Assembly (NCBI RefSeq): GCF_050750585.1
Contig: NZ_JBOJLM010000008.1
Span: forward strand, 124,001-188,000
Direction: 5' to 3'
DNA from: Salinimicrobium sp050750585
Lineage (GTDB): Bacteria > Bacteroidota > Bacteroidia > Flavobacteriales > Flavobacteriaceae
Length of the DNA: 64,000 nt
The translations under genes were made by a program, and so were the position numbers. Below are positions 1 through 9,306 of the stretch, piece by piece. Numbering within the stretch: position 1 is the first letter of the stretch; every line of letters begins with the position of its first letter. The notes below the pieces were generated by a model. It ran no database searches, was not told the DNA's origin, and saw nothing but the letters and a program-made list of their open reading frames with translations.

Positions 1-102
1 GAAGATCACGATGCGACAATAGAAGTGCAAAGCGTTCCCAATGAAGGAACCTCCTTTATACTTACTTTTCCTGTTCATGAAGACGTTAAAAAAGGAAAAT
101 AA
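1..102 (+). CDS. Sensor histidine kinase, C-terminal end (partial)
   Basis: The frame is open from base 1 and stops at 100-102, giving 33 residues. They end in GTSFILTFPVHE, which matches the last strand of a HATPase_c domain just after the G2 box of histidine kinases. Only this tail is in the window, so the sensor domain and partner regulator are unknown. The next gene begins about 110 bp downstream and is unrelated. The identification is a family-pattern match on a short segment, so it is likely but not certain. Confidence 0.6.
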   Translation, partial: EDHDATIEVQSVPNEGTSFILTFPVHEDVKKGK

Positions 103-213
103 GCAGGTGCAGTTCAAAAAAAGCGATTATTGTGTATCTTCGGCAATTGTAAAAGAGGGGGATTTCTTTATAAATTCCACGAAGAAAATCATTACAAAAG
201 TTGATCGCAATAT

Positions 214-1746
214 ATGGGGATAATTGATTCCATAGGGAATCTGGTGATGAAGAGCCGGATCGAAGACTTAGAAAATTCCATTAATAATCCTCATGAGACC
301 CAGCAACGGGTCCTGCAGCAACTTCTGGAAACGACTAAGAATACCTATTACGGAAGGAAATTCCACTTTAAAGATATTCATAATTACCGCCAGTTTGTTG
401 AACAGGTGCCGCTTAATAATTACGAAGACCTCCATCCTTATATAGAATTGATCCTAAAAGGGGAAACTAACGTACTTTGGCCTACCCCAATAAAATGGTT
501 CGCCAAATCATCGGGAACCACGGGAGCCACCAGCAAGATGATCCCTGTTTCTACAGAAGGATTAGAGCAGTGTCATTACCAGGGAGGTCGGGATATGCTG
601 GCCTTATACATTCACAACTATCCAGATGCCAAATTGTTTTCCGGAAAAAACCTGTCAATTGGCGGTAGCCAGGAAGGGAAACAGTCCAGCAACAACAGTC
701 ATTATATTGCCAATATCTCGGCCATTGTGATGAAAAATCTTCCCTTTTGGGCCCAGTTTGGAAGAACTCCGGGGCTGGAGGTCACTATGATGAACAATTG
801 GGAAGAGAAGATCAAAAAGATCGCTGAAATAACTTCCCAACAACGGGTTACCAGTCTTGCCGGTTCCCCCATGTGGATGTTATTACTGCTCCAGCACATT
901 ATCAAAGAGAAAAACATTACCTACATCCAGGATGTATGGCCCGATCTTGAGGTCTTCTTTCATGGATCGGTTTCGTTTGCCCCATACAGGCCTCTATTCG
1001 AGGAGCTCGACAAAGACAAAAGCCTTAGGTACCTGGAGATCTTTAATGCTACTGAAGGATTTTTTGCACTTCAGGATCAAAAAGAGGATCCTTCCCTCCT
1101 GCTGATGCTCAACTACGGAATTTTCTATGAGTTTATTCCTGAAAAAGAATTCCTTTCAGAAAACCCAAAGGTAATTCCCCTGAGTGAAGTCGAACTAGGG
1201 AAAAATTATTCGATGGTGATAAGTACAAACTCAGGTTTGTGGCGCTATAAAATTGGCGATACGATAAAATTCACCAGCACCAGCCCGTACCGCTTTACCA
1301 TAAGCGGCCGTACCAAGCACTGTATCAATGTTTTTGGAGAAGATCTTTTTGCTGAACATGCCGAAAAAGCCATTTCACAGGCCTGCCGGGAAACAGGCGC
1401 AATTCTCCGCGATTTTACCGCAGCGCCCTATTTTTACGACCGGCGTAAAAAGGGATATCACGAATGGATCATAGAATTTGTTAGATCTCCAGGAAACATG
1501 GAGAATTTTACCGACGTGCTGGACAGGGAATTGGGCAGGTACAATGATGATTATGCTTCAAAGCGGAAGAATGACATTGCCATTGAACGGCCTGTAGTGC
1601 GTGAAATGCCCGAAGGTACTTTTTATGAATGGCTAAAACGTAAAAATAAACTGGGTGGGCAACATAAAGTACCACGCCTCTCCAACAGCCGCGAATTTGT
1701 AGAAGAACTTCTCAACATAAGAAGTTCCCTTCAGCAGGAGATTTAA
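214..1746 (+). CDS. GH3 auxin-responsive promoter family protein
   Basis: This 510-residue protein belongs to the bacterial GH3 family, part of the ANL adenylate-forming superfamily. Plant members conjugate acyl acids to amino acids; the substrate of bacterial members is unknown. The nucleotide-binding loop SSGTTGATSKMIPVS lies near residues 97-111. The later stretch LWRYKIGDTIKFT and GRTKHCINVFGE fits the ATP-binding and hinge region of the superfamily. ATG at 214 gives a normal-length N-terminus. The gene converges on the tlpA-like gene and the two stop codons interlock at 1743-1746, so no terminator fits between them. Confidence 0.85.
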   Translation: MGIIDSIGNLVMKSRIEDLENSINNPHETQQRVLQQLLETTKNTYYGRKFHFKDIHNYRQFVEQVPLNNYEDLHPYIELILKGETNVLWPTPIKWFAKSSGTTGATSKMIPVSTEGLEQCHYQGGRDMLALYIHNYPDAKLFSGKNLSIGGSQEGKQSSNNSHYIANISAIVMKNLPFWAQFGRTPGLEVTMMNNWEEKIKKIAEITSQQRVTSLAGSPMWMLLLLQHIIKEKNITYIQDVWPDLEVFFHGSVSFAPYRPLFEELDKDKSLRYLEIFNATEGFFALQDQKEDPSLLLMLNYGIFYEFIPEKEFLSENPKVIPLSEVELGKNYSMVISTNSGLWRYKIGDTIKFTSTSPYRFTISGRTKHCINVFGEDLFAEHAEKAISQACRETGAILRDFTAAPYFYDRRKKGYHEWIIEFVRSPGNMENFTDVLDRELGRYNDDYASKRKNDIAIERPVVREMPEGTFYEWLKRKNKLGGQHKVPRLSNSREFVEELLNIRSSLQQEI

Positions 1747-2306
1747 TCTTCGGCCAGCAGCTGATCAAGAAGTTCTTTAAAGCCCGAATCGTTCCAGTTT
1801 GCCGAACCTTCTTTGTTTACCGCTATTTTGCCTTTTCGGGAGATGACGATCGTAGTGGGTAAACTGCGTGACTGCAGTTTTTGAGGAGCCATATCAAGAG
1901 GCTGATAAACCGGGAGCCTGTAGTGCTTTTTATCTAAAAAATGTTGTAGTTTGGCTGCCTCTTCAGTAGAAACGAAATAGAAATCAACCCTGTCGCCATA
2001 TTGGTCGTATAATTTCTGAAAAGAAGGCATTTCAGCAATACATGGAGGGCACCAGGTTGCCCACAAATTCACCACGGCCACTTTCCCGATACTGCTCTTG
2101 AAATTTACCGGCTCTCCATTTAGATCAACGAGGTTCCAGTTGTAGTTCTCAAGTGTATCGCGCTCGTCTTCGGCAATTTTAGAAGGGCTAAAGGAGATCA
2201 TGCGGTTAAGACCCACCTGTATAGGTTTGCGAGTTTGAGGAACGAGCAACAAAATGATGAGAATAATGAACAGGATGTTAAACCAGTTCTTCTTTAAAAA
2301 TTCCAT
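1743..2306 (-). CDS. TlpA-family thiol-disulfide oxidoreductase, membrane-anchored
   Basis: This 187-residue protein has one N-terminal membrane segment (about residues 7-24) followed by a periplasmic thioredoxin fold. The active site is W85-C86-P-P-C89, preceded by VVNLWAT and followed by AEMPSFQKL, as in TlpA/ResA proteins that reduce periplasmic or cytochrome c thiols. A longer reading starting at 2414 is possible. I reject it because the extra 36 residues cross the 17-bp palindrome at 2352-2368 and lack family character; ATG at 2306 puts a signal anchor at the N-terminus. The M3 peptidase gene diverges upstream. The 3' end interlocks with the GH3 gene. Confidence 0.85.
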   Translation of the reverse strand: MEFLKKNWFNILFIILIILLLVPQTRKPIQVGLNRMISFSPSKIAEDERDTLENYNWNLVDLNGEPVNFKSSIGKVAVVNLWATWCPPCIAEMPSFQKLYDQYGDRVDFYFVSTEEAAKLQHFLDKKHYRLPVYQPLDMAPQKLQSRSLPTTIVISRKGKIAVNKEGSANWNDSGFKELLDQLLAED

Positions 2307-2351
2307 GTGGTAAATTCTGGTGCATAAAAATAAGCCGAAATATTTACCTGT

Positions 2352-2368
2352 CAAAAATGGCATTTTTG
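2352..2368. repeat. 17-bp palindrome copy (CAAAAATGGCATTTTTG)
   Basis: Perfect copy of the recurring palindrome. It lies between the divergent tlpA-like and M3 peptidase genes, in their shared promoter region. Confidence 0.85.
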
Positions 2369-2432
2369 AAGCCCCTACTTTTTTAGGATTATTAGTATCT
2401 TGAAGACCGAACAAAATAAATGATAATTGAAA

Positions 2433-4619
2433 ATGATCCCCACTAAGAAAATCAGTCTTGGATTAATGACAGCCGCGATTATATCGGCTTGTGGCCCGGG
2501 TAGTTCTACTGCTCCTGCCACCCCCGGCGATCCTAATGAAACAGTACAAAAAACTACTATGAAAAACGATCTTTTACAAGAGTGGACCGGCCCTTATGGC
2601 GGGGTGCCCAGGTTTGATGAAATGGAGCTGGAAGATCTCAAACCTGCACTGGAACAGGGAATGGCTTCCCACCTGCAGGAAGTACTTATGATCTCTGCCA
2701 ATCCTGCCCCACCAACCTTTGAAAATACCATTTTGGCCATGCAGCAGTCGGGTGAAGCCCTTGACAGGGCCTTTACCTATTACGGAATTTGGAGCAGCAA
2801 TATGTCTTCACCTGAATTCAGGGAAATTCAGCAGGAACTGGCACCAAAGATCTCTGAATACTCTTCAAAAATATCACAAAATAAAGAGCTTTTTGAGAGA
2901 ATAAAAGCCGTGTATGAGCAGTCGCAAGTAAATCCTCTCCCAGCTCAACAGCAACGTGCGGTACAACTTATGTACGAAGATTTTGCTATGGAAGGCGCAG
3001 ATCTTAACGAAGCCGACAAAGAGAGATATGCTAAAATCAATAAAGAACTTTCGCGCCTTTACACGCAGTTTAGCAACAATGTTTTAGCCGAAGAAGAAAA
3101 TTACGTGGTTTATCTTGAAGAAGATCAGCTAAGCGGCCTGCCCGAATCTTTTGTTAAAGCAGCGGCCAAAGCAGCGACCGATCGTGGTGAAGAAGGTAAA
3201 TATGCCGTACTTAACACCCGCTCTTCTATGGATCCTTTCCTCACCTATTCTGATGAAAGAGAGCTGAGAAAGAAAGTGTGGGACAATTACTATTCCCGTG
3301 GTGACAACAATGACGAATATGACAACAAGCAAATTATCAAGGAAATCCTGAAGTTACGCGATGAGCGTGTAGAACTGCTCGGTTTTGAAAATTATGCCCA
3401 ATGGAGGTTGCAAGATCGCATGGCAAAAACTCCCGAAAGAGCCATGGAGCTTATGGAGGCAGTTTGGCCCGCAGCCCTGGCCCGTGTAGAAGAAGAAGTT
3501 GCCGATATGCAGGCAGTGGCCGAAGCTGAAGGAAAAGATATTGTAATTGCCCCGTGGGATTATCGGTATTACGCCGAAAAGGTGAGGCAGGAAAAATACG
3601 ATCTCGAATCGGATGAAGTAAAGCAATACCTCCAGCTCGATAAATTGACAGAAGCTCTCTTCTTTACAGCCGACAGGGTTTTCAATTATAAATTCACCCC
3701 TGTACCAAAAGGTACCGTTCCTGTATTTCATGAAGACGTAAAGGTGTGGGAAGTGACCGATAAAGATACGGGCAAACATATTGGCCTCTGGTATCTTGAT
3801 CCATATGCGCGAAAAGGGAAAAGATCTGGTGCATGGGCTTCTCAATATCGCAGCCATGCCGAAATGGAAGGAGAGGAAGAAACTGTTCTTGCCTCCAACA
3901 ACTCGAATTTTGTAAAACCTGCACCGGGAGAACCATCACTCATTTCATGGGATGATGCTACCACTTTTTTCCACGAGTTTGGTCATGCCCTGCATTTCTT
4001 TTCTTCAGAAGTAAAATACCCTATTTTGAACAGCGGTGTGAGAGATTATACCGAATTCCAGTCTCAGCTACTGGAAAGATGGTTGTCTACCGATGAAGTG
4101 ATCAATCGCTTTTTGGTGCATCACGAGACAGGAGAACCTATCCCGCAGGAACTGGTGGAAAAGATCAAAAAAGCTTCCACTTTTAATCAGGGATTTGCAA
4201 CCACCGAATTCCTTGCTTCTGCTTTGATGGATATGAAGTTACACACTACAGATCCTTCAGATATTGATATGGATACTTTCGAAAAAGAGACTCTCGATGA
4301 ACTCAATATGCCTTCAGAAATTGTAATGAGGCACCGTACGCCACATTTTGGGCACGTATTCTCGGGCGAAGGTTATGCTACCGGTTATTACGGCTACCTG
4401 TGGGCTGATGTCTTAACTTCGGATGCTGCGGAAGCTTTTAGAGAAGCACCGGGCGGATTCTATGATGAAAATGTAGCTGCAAAACTGGTGAAGTATTTAT
4501 TCGCACCACGTAATGCAATGGATCCGGCTGAAGCTTACCAACTCTTTAGAGGAAGAGATGCAAATATTGATGCACTTATGAGAGACAGGGGCTTCCCTGT
4601 TCCTTCAGCTAAAGAATAG
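2433..4619 (+). CDS. M3-family zinc metallopeptidase lipoprotein (Dcp/oligopeptidase A-like)
   Basis: This is a peptidase of about 728 residues of the M3 (thimet/peptidyl-dipeptidase Dcp) family, which cleaves short peptides. The zinc motif HEFGH is at about residues 514-518 with FHEFGHALHFF context. The N-terminus carries a lipoprotein signal ending in a lipobox (IISAC), so the enzyme is probably anchored in the outer membrane or periplasm, unlike cytosolic E. coli Dcp. ATG at 2433 was chosen over an in-frame TTG at 2427. A bidirectional terminator follows. Length and the C-terminal motif GYYGYLWADVL fit the family. Confidence 0.9.
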   Translation: MIPTKKISLGLMTAAIISACGPGSSTAPATPGDPNETVQKTTMKNDLLQEWTGPYGGVPRFDEMELEDLKPALEQGMASHLQEVLMISANPAPPTFENTILAMQQSGEALDRAFTYYGIWSSNMSSPEFREIQQELAPKISEYSSKISQNKELFERIKAVYEQSQVNPLPAQQQRAVQLMYEDFAMEGADLNEADKERYAKINKELSRLYTQFSNNVLAEEENYVVYLEEDQLSGLPESFVKAAAKAATDRGEEGKYAVLNTRSSMDPFLTYSDERELRKKVWDNYYSRGDNNDEYDNKQIIKEILKLRDERVELLGFENYAQWRLQDRMAKTPERAMELMEAVWPAALARVEEEVADMQAVAEAEGKDIVIAPWDYRYYAEKVRQEKYDLESDEVKQYLQLDKLTEALFFTADRVFNYKFTPVPKGTVPVFHEDVKVWEVTDKDTGKHIGLWYLDPYARKGKRSGAWASQYRSHAEMEGEEETVLASNNSNFVKPAPGEPSLISWDDATTFFHEFGHALHFFSSEVKYPILNSGVRDYTEFQSQLLERWLSTDEVINRFLVHHETGEPIPQELVEKIKKASTFNQGFATTEFLASALMDMKLHTTDPSDIDMDTFEKETLDELNMPSEIVMRHRTPHFGHVFSGEGYATGYYGYLWADVLTSDAAEAFREAPGGFYDENVAAKLVKYLFAPRNAMDPAEAYQLFRGRDANIDALMRDRGFPVPSAKE

Positions 4620-4641
4620 CAACAGGATTTTTCCTAAAAAC

Positions 4642-4675
4642 AAAAGAGGCCGGAAATAATTCCGGCCTCCTTTTG
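4642..4675. terminator. Bidirectional rho-independent terminator
   Basis: A perfect 10-bp stem (GAGGCCGGAA/TTCCGGCCTC, 4646-4655 with 4660-4669) has a 4-nt loop. It is flanked by A-rich sequence on the left and T-rich on the right, so it can serve both the M3 gene (+) and the convergent oxidoreductase gene (-). Confidence 0.85.
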
Positions 4676-6109
4676 TTATAGCAATTCGCTGAAATAATCT
4701 TTGAGCACTTTTTGAGCCGCGTGAAAGCCGCACATACCGTGAACGCCACCACCAGGAGGCGTAGATGAAGAACAAATGTACACTCGTGGATCTGGGGTAG
4801 AGTAAGGAGATATTTTGGCCACAGGCCTCGTGAATAGCTGTGTTATATCCTGCCTTCCTCCATTGATATCCCCTCCCACGAGATTAGGATCAAATTGTTC
4901 GAGTGCCACGGTGTTCATGGCCGATCTTTCGAGGATACTATCTTTAAAACCCGGAGCAGCACGTTCAATTTGATTTTCTATGATCTCTGTATAATCGTTG
5001 GTATCGCCGTTGGGGACGTGAATATACGCCCAGGCCGTGTGCTTCCCTTTGGGCGCGCGCGTGGAATCAAAAGGGGTATGCTGGGCAACAAGCACATAAG
5101 GAGTACCGGTCATTTTTTTATCGTGAATACCTTTTTCTGACTCTTCAATTTCCTTCTGAGAAAATCCTAGATGTATAGTTGCTGCTTTTCGGCATTTTTC
5201 ACTGGTAAAAGGAATAGGTTCACTTAGCGCCCAGTCCATTTTGAAAACACCGGCACCATATTTATAAGCCTCCAGCCGCTTGCGATAAAGAGAATTAAAA
5301 TTAAGACCCTTGATCTTCAGCAGCTGTTTTGGGGTAAGATCAAAGAGATAAGAATACGCATTGGGCAGGTCGCGAATATCGTTCACCATCTGATCACAGT
5401 AGATCTCACCGCCCAGAGATTTATAATGCTGTACAAGGGCATCAAAGAAATTCCCAGCTCCTCCTTTTGGAAAAGGCCAGTTATATTTATGCGCACTGGT
5501 GGTGAGCACCAGCCCAAAAGAAGCCGAGATCAAAGTGTTTAGAGGAAGTGTGGAATGAGCGGCCGAGCCGTAAAAAAACATCTTCGTTTTCTCATTTTTG
5601 AAGTATTTATCCGCAATCATTTTTGCTGAAGGCAGGGCTTTGAGTCCGAACTTCATAAATTGCAATGGATGATCGGGAATACCCAGTGGCCCCAAGAAGT
5701 CTTCATTGAGCTTATCCCAATTCTCCAGTAAAGGATTGATAAGGTTGAGATAGGCATCCTGATCTTCTCCCAGCTGCGCAGCCGTGGCTTGAATATCCTT
5801 GTAGCACGCATAAGCTGTACCATCATCAAAAGGATGTGCATAGGCAACTTCGGGAAAGACCCACTCCAGGCCGTACTGCTGCAGGGGCAGATTCCGGAAG
5901 AAAGGAGAAGCCAGCCCCAGGGGCATAATAGCCGAACCTACATCGTGCTTAAAGCCCGGGAGGGTTAACTCCTTTGTTTTAGTGGCACCACCGGGTACCG
6001 CTGCCTGCTCAAAAATGGCAGTTTTTAATCCTTTTTGCTGTAATCTTATGGCTGCAGCTATGCCATTGCTTCCGCAACCAATAATTATGGCATCATATTT
6101 TTTAGACAT
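4676..6109 (-). CDS. CrtI-like NAD(P)/FAD-dependent oxidoreductase
   Basis: This 477-residue protein is of the phytoene desaturase/retinol saturase type. An FAD-binding Rossmann motif lies at the very N-terminus (IIIGCGSNGIAAA, about residues 8-20) followed by the PGGATKT segment. The C-terminal PPGGGVHGMCGFHAA is the second FAD contact of the CrtI family. The true substrate is not evident: no carotenoid genes adjoin it, so I do not call it crtI. It is translationally coupled to the upstream SDR gene through TAATG at 6107-6111. A degenerate palindrome (CAAAAATGGCAGTTTTT) lies in its coding sequence at 6010-6026. Confidence 0.8.
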   Translation of the reverse strand: MSKKYDAIIIGCGSNGIAAAIRLQQKGLKTAIFEQAAVPGGATKTKELTLPGFKHDVGSAIMPLGLASPFFRNLPLQQYGLEWVFPEVAYAHPFDDGTAYACYKDIQATAAQLGEDQDAYLNLINPLLENWDKLNEDFLGPLGIPDHPLQFMKFGLKALPSAKMIADKYFKNEKTKMFFYGSAAHSTLPLNTLISASFGLVLTTSAHKYNWPFPKGGAGNFFDALVQHYKSLGGEIYCDQMVNDIRDLPNAYSYLFDLTPKQLLKIKGLNFNSLYRKRLEAYKYGAGVFKMDWALSEPIPFTSEKCRKAATIHLGFSQKEIEESEKGIHDKKMTGTPYVLVAQHTPFDSTRAPKGKHTAWAYIHVPNGDTNDYTEIIENQIERAAPGFKDSILERSAMNTVALEQFDPNLVGGDINGGRQDITQLFTRPVAKISPYSTPDPRVYICSSSTPPGGGVHGMCGFHAAQKVLKDYFSELL

Positions 6110-6978
6110 TATGGTAAATCTTTTTCCAGGTCGAGACTGTTGAGATACTCTTCAAAGGTGATTTCACCATTCTTCTCTCCAACCATATCATGAGTAGTTA
6201 CAAATTTGAAGTAATGAAGTTTAGCCGAAATATCATCATCTACCATTTCGGGAAGAAACATCCCCCATTCAGCGATCTTTTCGGGAACGGGGATCACCTT
6301 CCCTCCCACTTTTTCGGCAACCATATCGGCCATTTCCCTGCGGGTATGTATCAAAGGACCTCCCACTTCTTTTAATTCGGGCCCTTCCTGTAAATATTTC
6401 ACCACAACTTTAGCCAAATCTTTTTGATGGATACTATTAGTTTTAGCCTCCCCGTCACCTACAATGGGAATGACTTTTCTTTTTGCCATTATAGCAAGGT
6501 CGTGAAGACCCGAATAAAACCCTACCGGCCTTATAATGGTATGATCAAGGCCAGAAGCTTCGAGCGCATCTTCAAACATCTTGTGAGATTTCGCTACTTC
6601 ATATTCCAGCGCTTTTTCGGCACCTTTAATAGAAACATAAATAAATCGTTTGACACCATTCTTAATGGCATCATCAAGAATATTGGAATTTGCGTAAAAA
6701 TCATTCTCCACGAATGATTTGCCCCGGTTGGTAAATAAACTAACACTTTTTCCCAGGGTAGAAATCACTATAGAAACATCTTTTGTAATGTCTCTAATCA
6801 CTTCATTACCTTCACTGGCATCGGCTTTCCAAATATCATTCGTATAAGGAGAGACCTCTTCGGCCCCATCTTCAGAATGTACCAGTGCTCTAACATCTTT
6901 CCCCTGTTGGTGCAGTAATTTAAGAACTTCAAGCCCCAGGGCTCCGGAAGCTCCGGCTAATAGAATTTTCTCCTCCAT
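6109..6978 (-). CDS. Atypical SDR / NmrA-like NAD(P)-binding protein
   Basis: This 289-residue protein begins with the nucleotide-binding motif GASGALGLEVLKLL typical of atypical short-chain dehydrogenases (NmrA or NAD-epimerase-like). A core RFIYVSIKGAEK and RPVGFYSGLHD follow. Atypical SDRs of this kind often act as redox sensors or reductases; the substrate is unknown. GTG at 6981 also starts the frame, but ATG at 6978 is preferred. Its stop overlaps the start of the CrtI-like gene by one base, so the two form an operon and may act on the same compound. Confidence 0.8.
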   Translation of the reverse strand: MEEKILLAGASGALGLEVLKLLHQQGKDVRALVHSEDGAEEVSPYTNDIWKADASEGNEVIRDITKDVSIVISTLGKSVSLFTNRGKSFVENDFYANSNILDDAIKNGVKRFIYVSIKGAEKALEYEVAKSHKMFEDALEASGLDHTIIRPVGFYSGLHDLAIMAKRKVIPIVGDGEAKTNSIHQKDLAKVVVKYLQEGPELKEVGGPLIHTRREMADMVAEKVGGKVIPVPEKIAEWGMFLPEMVDDDISAKLHYFKFVTTHDMVGEKNGEITFEEYLNSLDLEKDLP

Positions 6979-7052
6979 CACTATAAGCTTTCTTCCTGAA
7001 ATTACAGGAAATAATCTGAAGAAGATCCGGAATTTAAAGGATTAACAAAAAA

Positions 7053-7271
7053 TTAGAGCGTTACCCGGCTCTCTTTTTCCCGCTCCATTTCACGCCTGCA
7101 AAATACTTTTAGTTGTTCTTTTGCTTTAATAAGTGATAGTTTCTTGCGATGTACACAGGTCACCCGCTCGGGTTTTTTGGAATTGATCAATTTAGAAAGG
7201 GTAGCTTTTTCTGAAGAATTCAACAAATCAAGATGAGGCTTCATCAATTTGTAGATAGTAATGGCATCCAT
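7053..7271 (-). CDS. Small hypothetical protein
   Basis: This is a 72-residue basic, helical protein with an ATG at 7271. I do not recognise the family. The middle segment SSEKATLSKLINSKKPERV is followed by a lysine-rich stretch, suggesting a nucleic-acid or protein contact, but this is only an impression. The reading frame extends upstream to 7346 without support. An inverted repeat (7305-7332) sits just upstream of the chosen start and could be its control site. Confidence 0.5.
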   Translation of the reverse strand: MDAITIYKLMKPHLDLLNSSEKATLSKLINSKKPERVTCVHRKKLSLIKAKEQLKVFCRREMEREKESRVTL

Positions 7272-7304
7272 AATTGATTTTTTTCTAGCAACTGCTAATA
7301 GGTT

Positions 7305-7332
7305 GTTCCTAAAGGTAATAAAAATTAGGAAC
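7305..7332. promoter_or_regulatory. Inverted repeat upstream of small gene
   Basis: GTTCCTAA (7305-7312) and TTAGGAAC (7325-7332) form perfect 8-bp arms with a 12-nt gap, 34 bp upstream of the small minus-strand gene. It may be an operator or an RNA hairpin; no factor is known. Confidence 0.35.
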
Positions 7333-7459
7333 ATGAGGAAGCACACGCTACAGAGATGCTTCTAAAGAAATAAGAAAAAGAATAATGGTAAGGAAAAATA
7401 AGGCACACAAAAACATCACCCTCAAAAAAAGGACCTCTTACACCTTTATAAATTTTCTA

Positions 7460-7603
7460 TTATCCTGCAATTTCCAAAATGACTAAAACTATGGCGAAAA
7501 TGGCGATCAAAAAGATCATTCCAAGTACAATAGCAATTATCACCTTTTGGGTAGTAGAAAACTCGACGGTGTAATTATTCCAGATGTTTGTTAGTGCGCT
7601 CAT
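7460..7603 (-). CDS. Small membrane protein (47 aa)
   Basis: ATG at 7603 to a TAA at 7460-7462 encodes 47 residues. The first 20 are polar (MSALTNIWNNYTVEFSTTQK). The remainder is one strongly hydrophobic helix, roughly residues 21-43, rich in Ile, Leu and Val. A clean start, the sharp polar/hydrophobic division and a stop straight after the helix argue for a real gene. No function can be assigned; it stands alone between two longer genes. Confidence 0.55.
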   Translation of the reverse strand: MSALTNIWNNYTVEFSTTQKVIIAIVLGMIFLIAIFAIVLVILEIAG

Positions 7604-7812
7604 AGGTAACGGAGTTTAATAATTCCAAAATACAACCTACACATAACTTACTGTGCTTCTTAAATTTACAACAAAAAATTTGCTTTAACAACTAAACTTT
7701 AAAAAGGCGTCAGGTTTAAATATCAGGGATAATTTTAAATCTTTTCCAGGTGCTGTTTTTGAGCTTAAAAGGAATTATTAAAGTTTTAGCATAAAATAGC
7801 ATCTGCCTGCCG

Positions 7813-7820
7813 TATTTTTG
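7813..7820 (+). promoter_or_regulatory. Possible -7 promoter box for the MATE gene
   Basis: TATTTTTG fits the Bacteroidota -7 consensus TAnnTTTG. It lies only 6 nt before the chosen ATG and lacks a clear -33 TTTG, so transcription would be nearly leaderless if it is used. Confidence 0.3.
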
Positions 7821-7826
7821 TGGCAC

Positions 7827-9191
7827 ATGAATCAAAAAAGGAAATATACTGAAGGAGGGATCTTTACGTCCCTTTTCCACCTCGCCGTTCCTATAATCCT
7901 GGCAAACATACTCCAAACCGCTTACCAGCTAATCGATACCTTTTGGCTGGGTAGACTGGGTGCAAATGCTGTTGCTGCAGTAAGCATCAGTTTCCCACTG
8001 TTATTCCTTGTATTGTCACTGGGCTCGGGCTTAACTTTGGCCGGAACCGTGCTGGTCTCTCAATACTATGGTGCCGAAGATCAAAAAAGAGTAGATTTTA
8101 ATTCATCGCAGACTATTTCCCTGATCTTTTTTATATCCTTATTACTTTCGGTGTTGAGCTATTTTGCAGCTGCGCCGCTCATGAAACTCATTGGTGCAGG
8201 CCCTGAAATCCTGGAAGATTCAGTGAGTTATTTTCAGGTCTCTTCCATTGGATTTGTGTTTCTCTTTATGTTCTTCTCCTTCCAGTCGCTCATGCGCGGG
8301 ATAGGAAATGTGATGATGCCCGTTTATATCGTACTGTTCACCGTATTCCTTAACCTTATCCTGGACCCGCTATTTATCTATGGATATGGTCCCATACCCG
8401 GATATGGGGTAGCCGGGGCAGCAGTTGCAAGTATTATTACCCAGGCACTTTCGGCAGTCATAGGCCTGTGGATCCTTTTTAGAGGCAGGAGCGGAATCAG
8501 GATTCATTTTAACCAAATGAGACCTCACATTTCTACCTTAAAACGGATTGTTAATCTTGGAATTCCTGCCAGTATAGAACAATCAACCAGGGCCCTGGGA
8601 ATGACCTTTATGGTAGTGCTTGTAACGGGTTTTGGAAGCGAAGTGGTGGCAGCCTACGGGATTGGCGCCCGAATCTTAAGCTTTATCATTATCCCGGCAC
8701 TGGGGCTCGCTATTGCCACCACCTCCCTCGTAGGACAAAACATTGGGGCGATTAAAATTAAGCGAGCAGAGAAGGTTGCGAATTTAAGTAGCAAGATCGC
8801 TTTTTTCGGCCTAACAGGCATGGGAATTCTCATGTTCTTCTTTGCTGTTCCCATAACAGCTTTCTTTATTCCTAACGACCCTGAAGTTATTAATGATGCC
8901 GCATACTTCATAAAGATCATGGCTCCAAGCTTCGGACTTTTAGGCGTGCAGCAGGTTTTAAACGGGGTTTTTAATGGTGCAGGATTCACCAAAGCCTCAA
9001 TGCTCATTTCAATCCTCAACCTCTGGATCATCAGGTTTCCTGTGGCTTTTATGCTTTCGCACAAAACCGACCTTAGCTACGAAGGGATCTGGTGGGCGTT
9101 TCCAATTTCGAATCTCATTGCTGCCCTTGCCGCTTTTATTTATTTTAAGCGGGGTTACTGGAAATTGAGACTGTTTAAGAAGAGAAATTAA
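7827..9191 (+). CDS. MATE-family multidrug/metabolite efflux transporter
   Basis: This 454-residue polytopic membrane protein has about twelve hydrophobic segments arranged in two similar halves. The first begins with LFHLAVPIILANILQTAYQLIDT and the second with LGIPASIEQS near the midpoint, as in the NorM/DinF-like MATE family that exchanges drugs or metabolites for Na+ or H+. ATG at 7827 was chosen over an in-frame TTG at 7818. The gene is monocistronic in appearance. The substrate cannot be told from the sequence. Confidence 0.88.
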   Translation: MNQKRKYTEGGIFTSLFHLAVPIILANILQTAYQLIDTFWLGRLGANAVAAVSISFPLLFLVLSLGSGLTLAGTVLVSQYYGAEDQKRVDFNSSQTISLIFFISLLLSVLSYFAAAPLMKLIGAGPEILEDSVSYFQVSSIGFVFLFMFFSFQSLMRGIGNVMMPVYIVLFTVFLNLILDPLFIYGYGPIPGYGVAGAAVASIITQALSAVIGLWILFRGRSGIRIHFNQMRPHISTLKRIVNLGIPASIEQSTRALGMTFMVVLVTGFGSEVVAAYGIGARILSFIIIPALGLAIATTSLVGQNIGAIKIKRAEKVANLSSKIAFFGLTGMGILMFFFAVPITAFFIPNDPEVINDAAYFIKIMAPSFGLLGVQQVLNGVFNGAGFTKASMLISILNLWIIRFPVAFMLSHKTDLSYEGIWWAFPISNLIAALAAFIYFKRGYWKLRLFKKRN

Positions 9192-9306
9192 CAGCAGCCC
9201 CCGATTCACAAGAGCTTAACAATTATATTTTTTTGCTGTTAAAAGTCTTTTGGTTCCGTTCCAAAAATGGGAATTTAGAGGCATAATAAACTTAAAATCA
9301 GCAAAC

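Noticed and set aside
41..223. A 60-residue frame at the left edge
   Set aside because: It overlaps the end of the histidine kinase in another frame and has no coding character.
2307..2414. Longer TlpA-like protein from 2414
   Set aside because: The extra residues run through the 17-bp palindrome and precede the membrane anchor.
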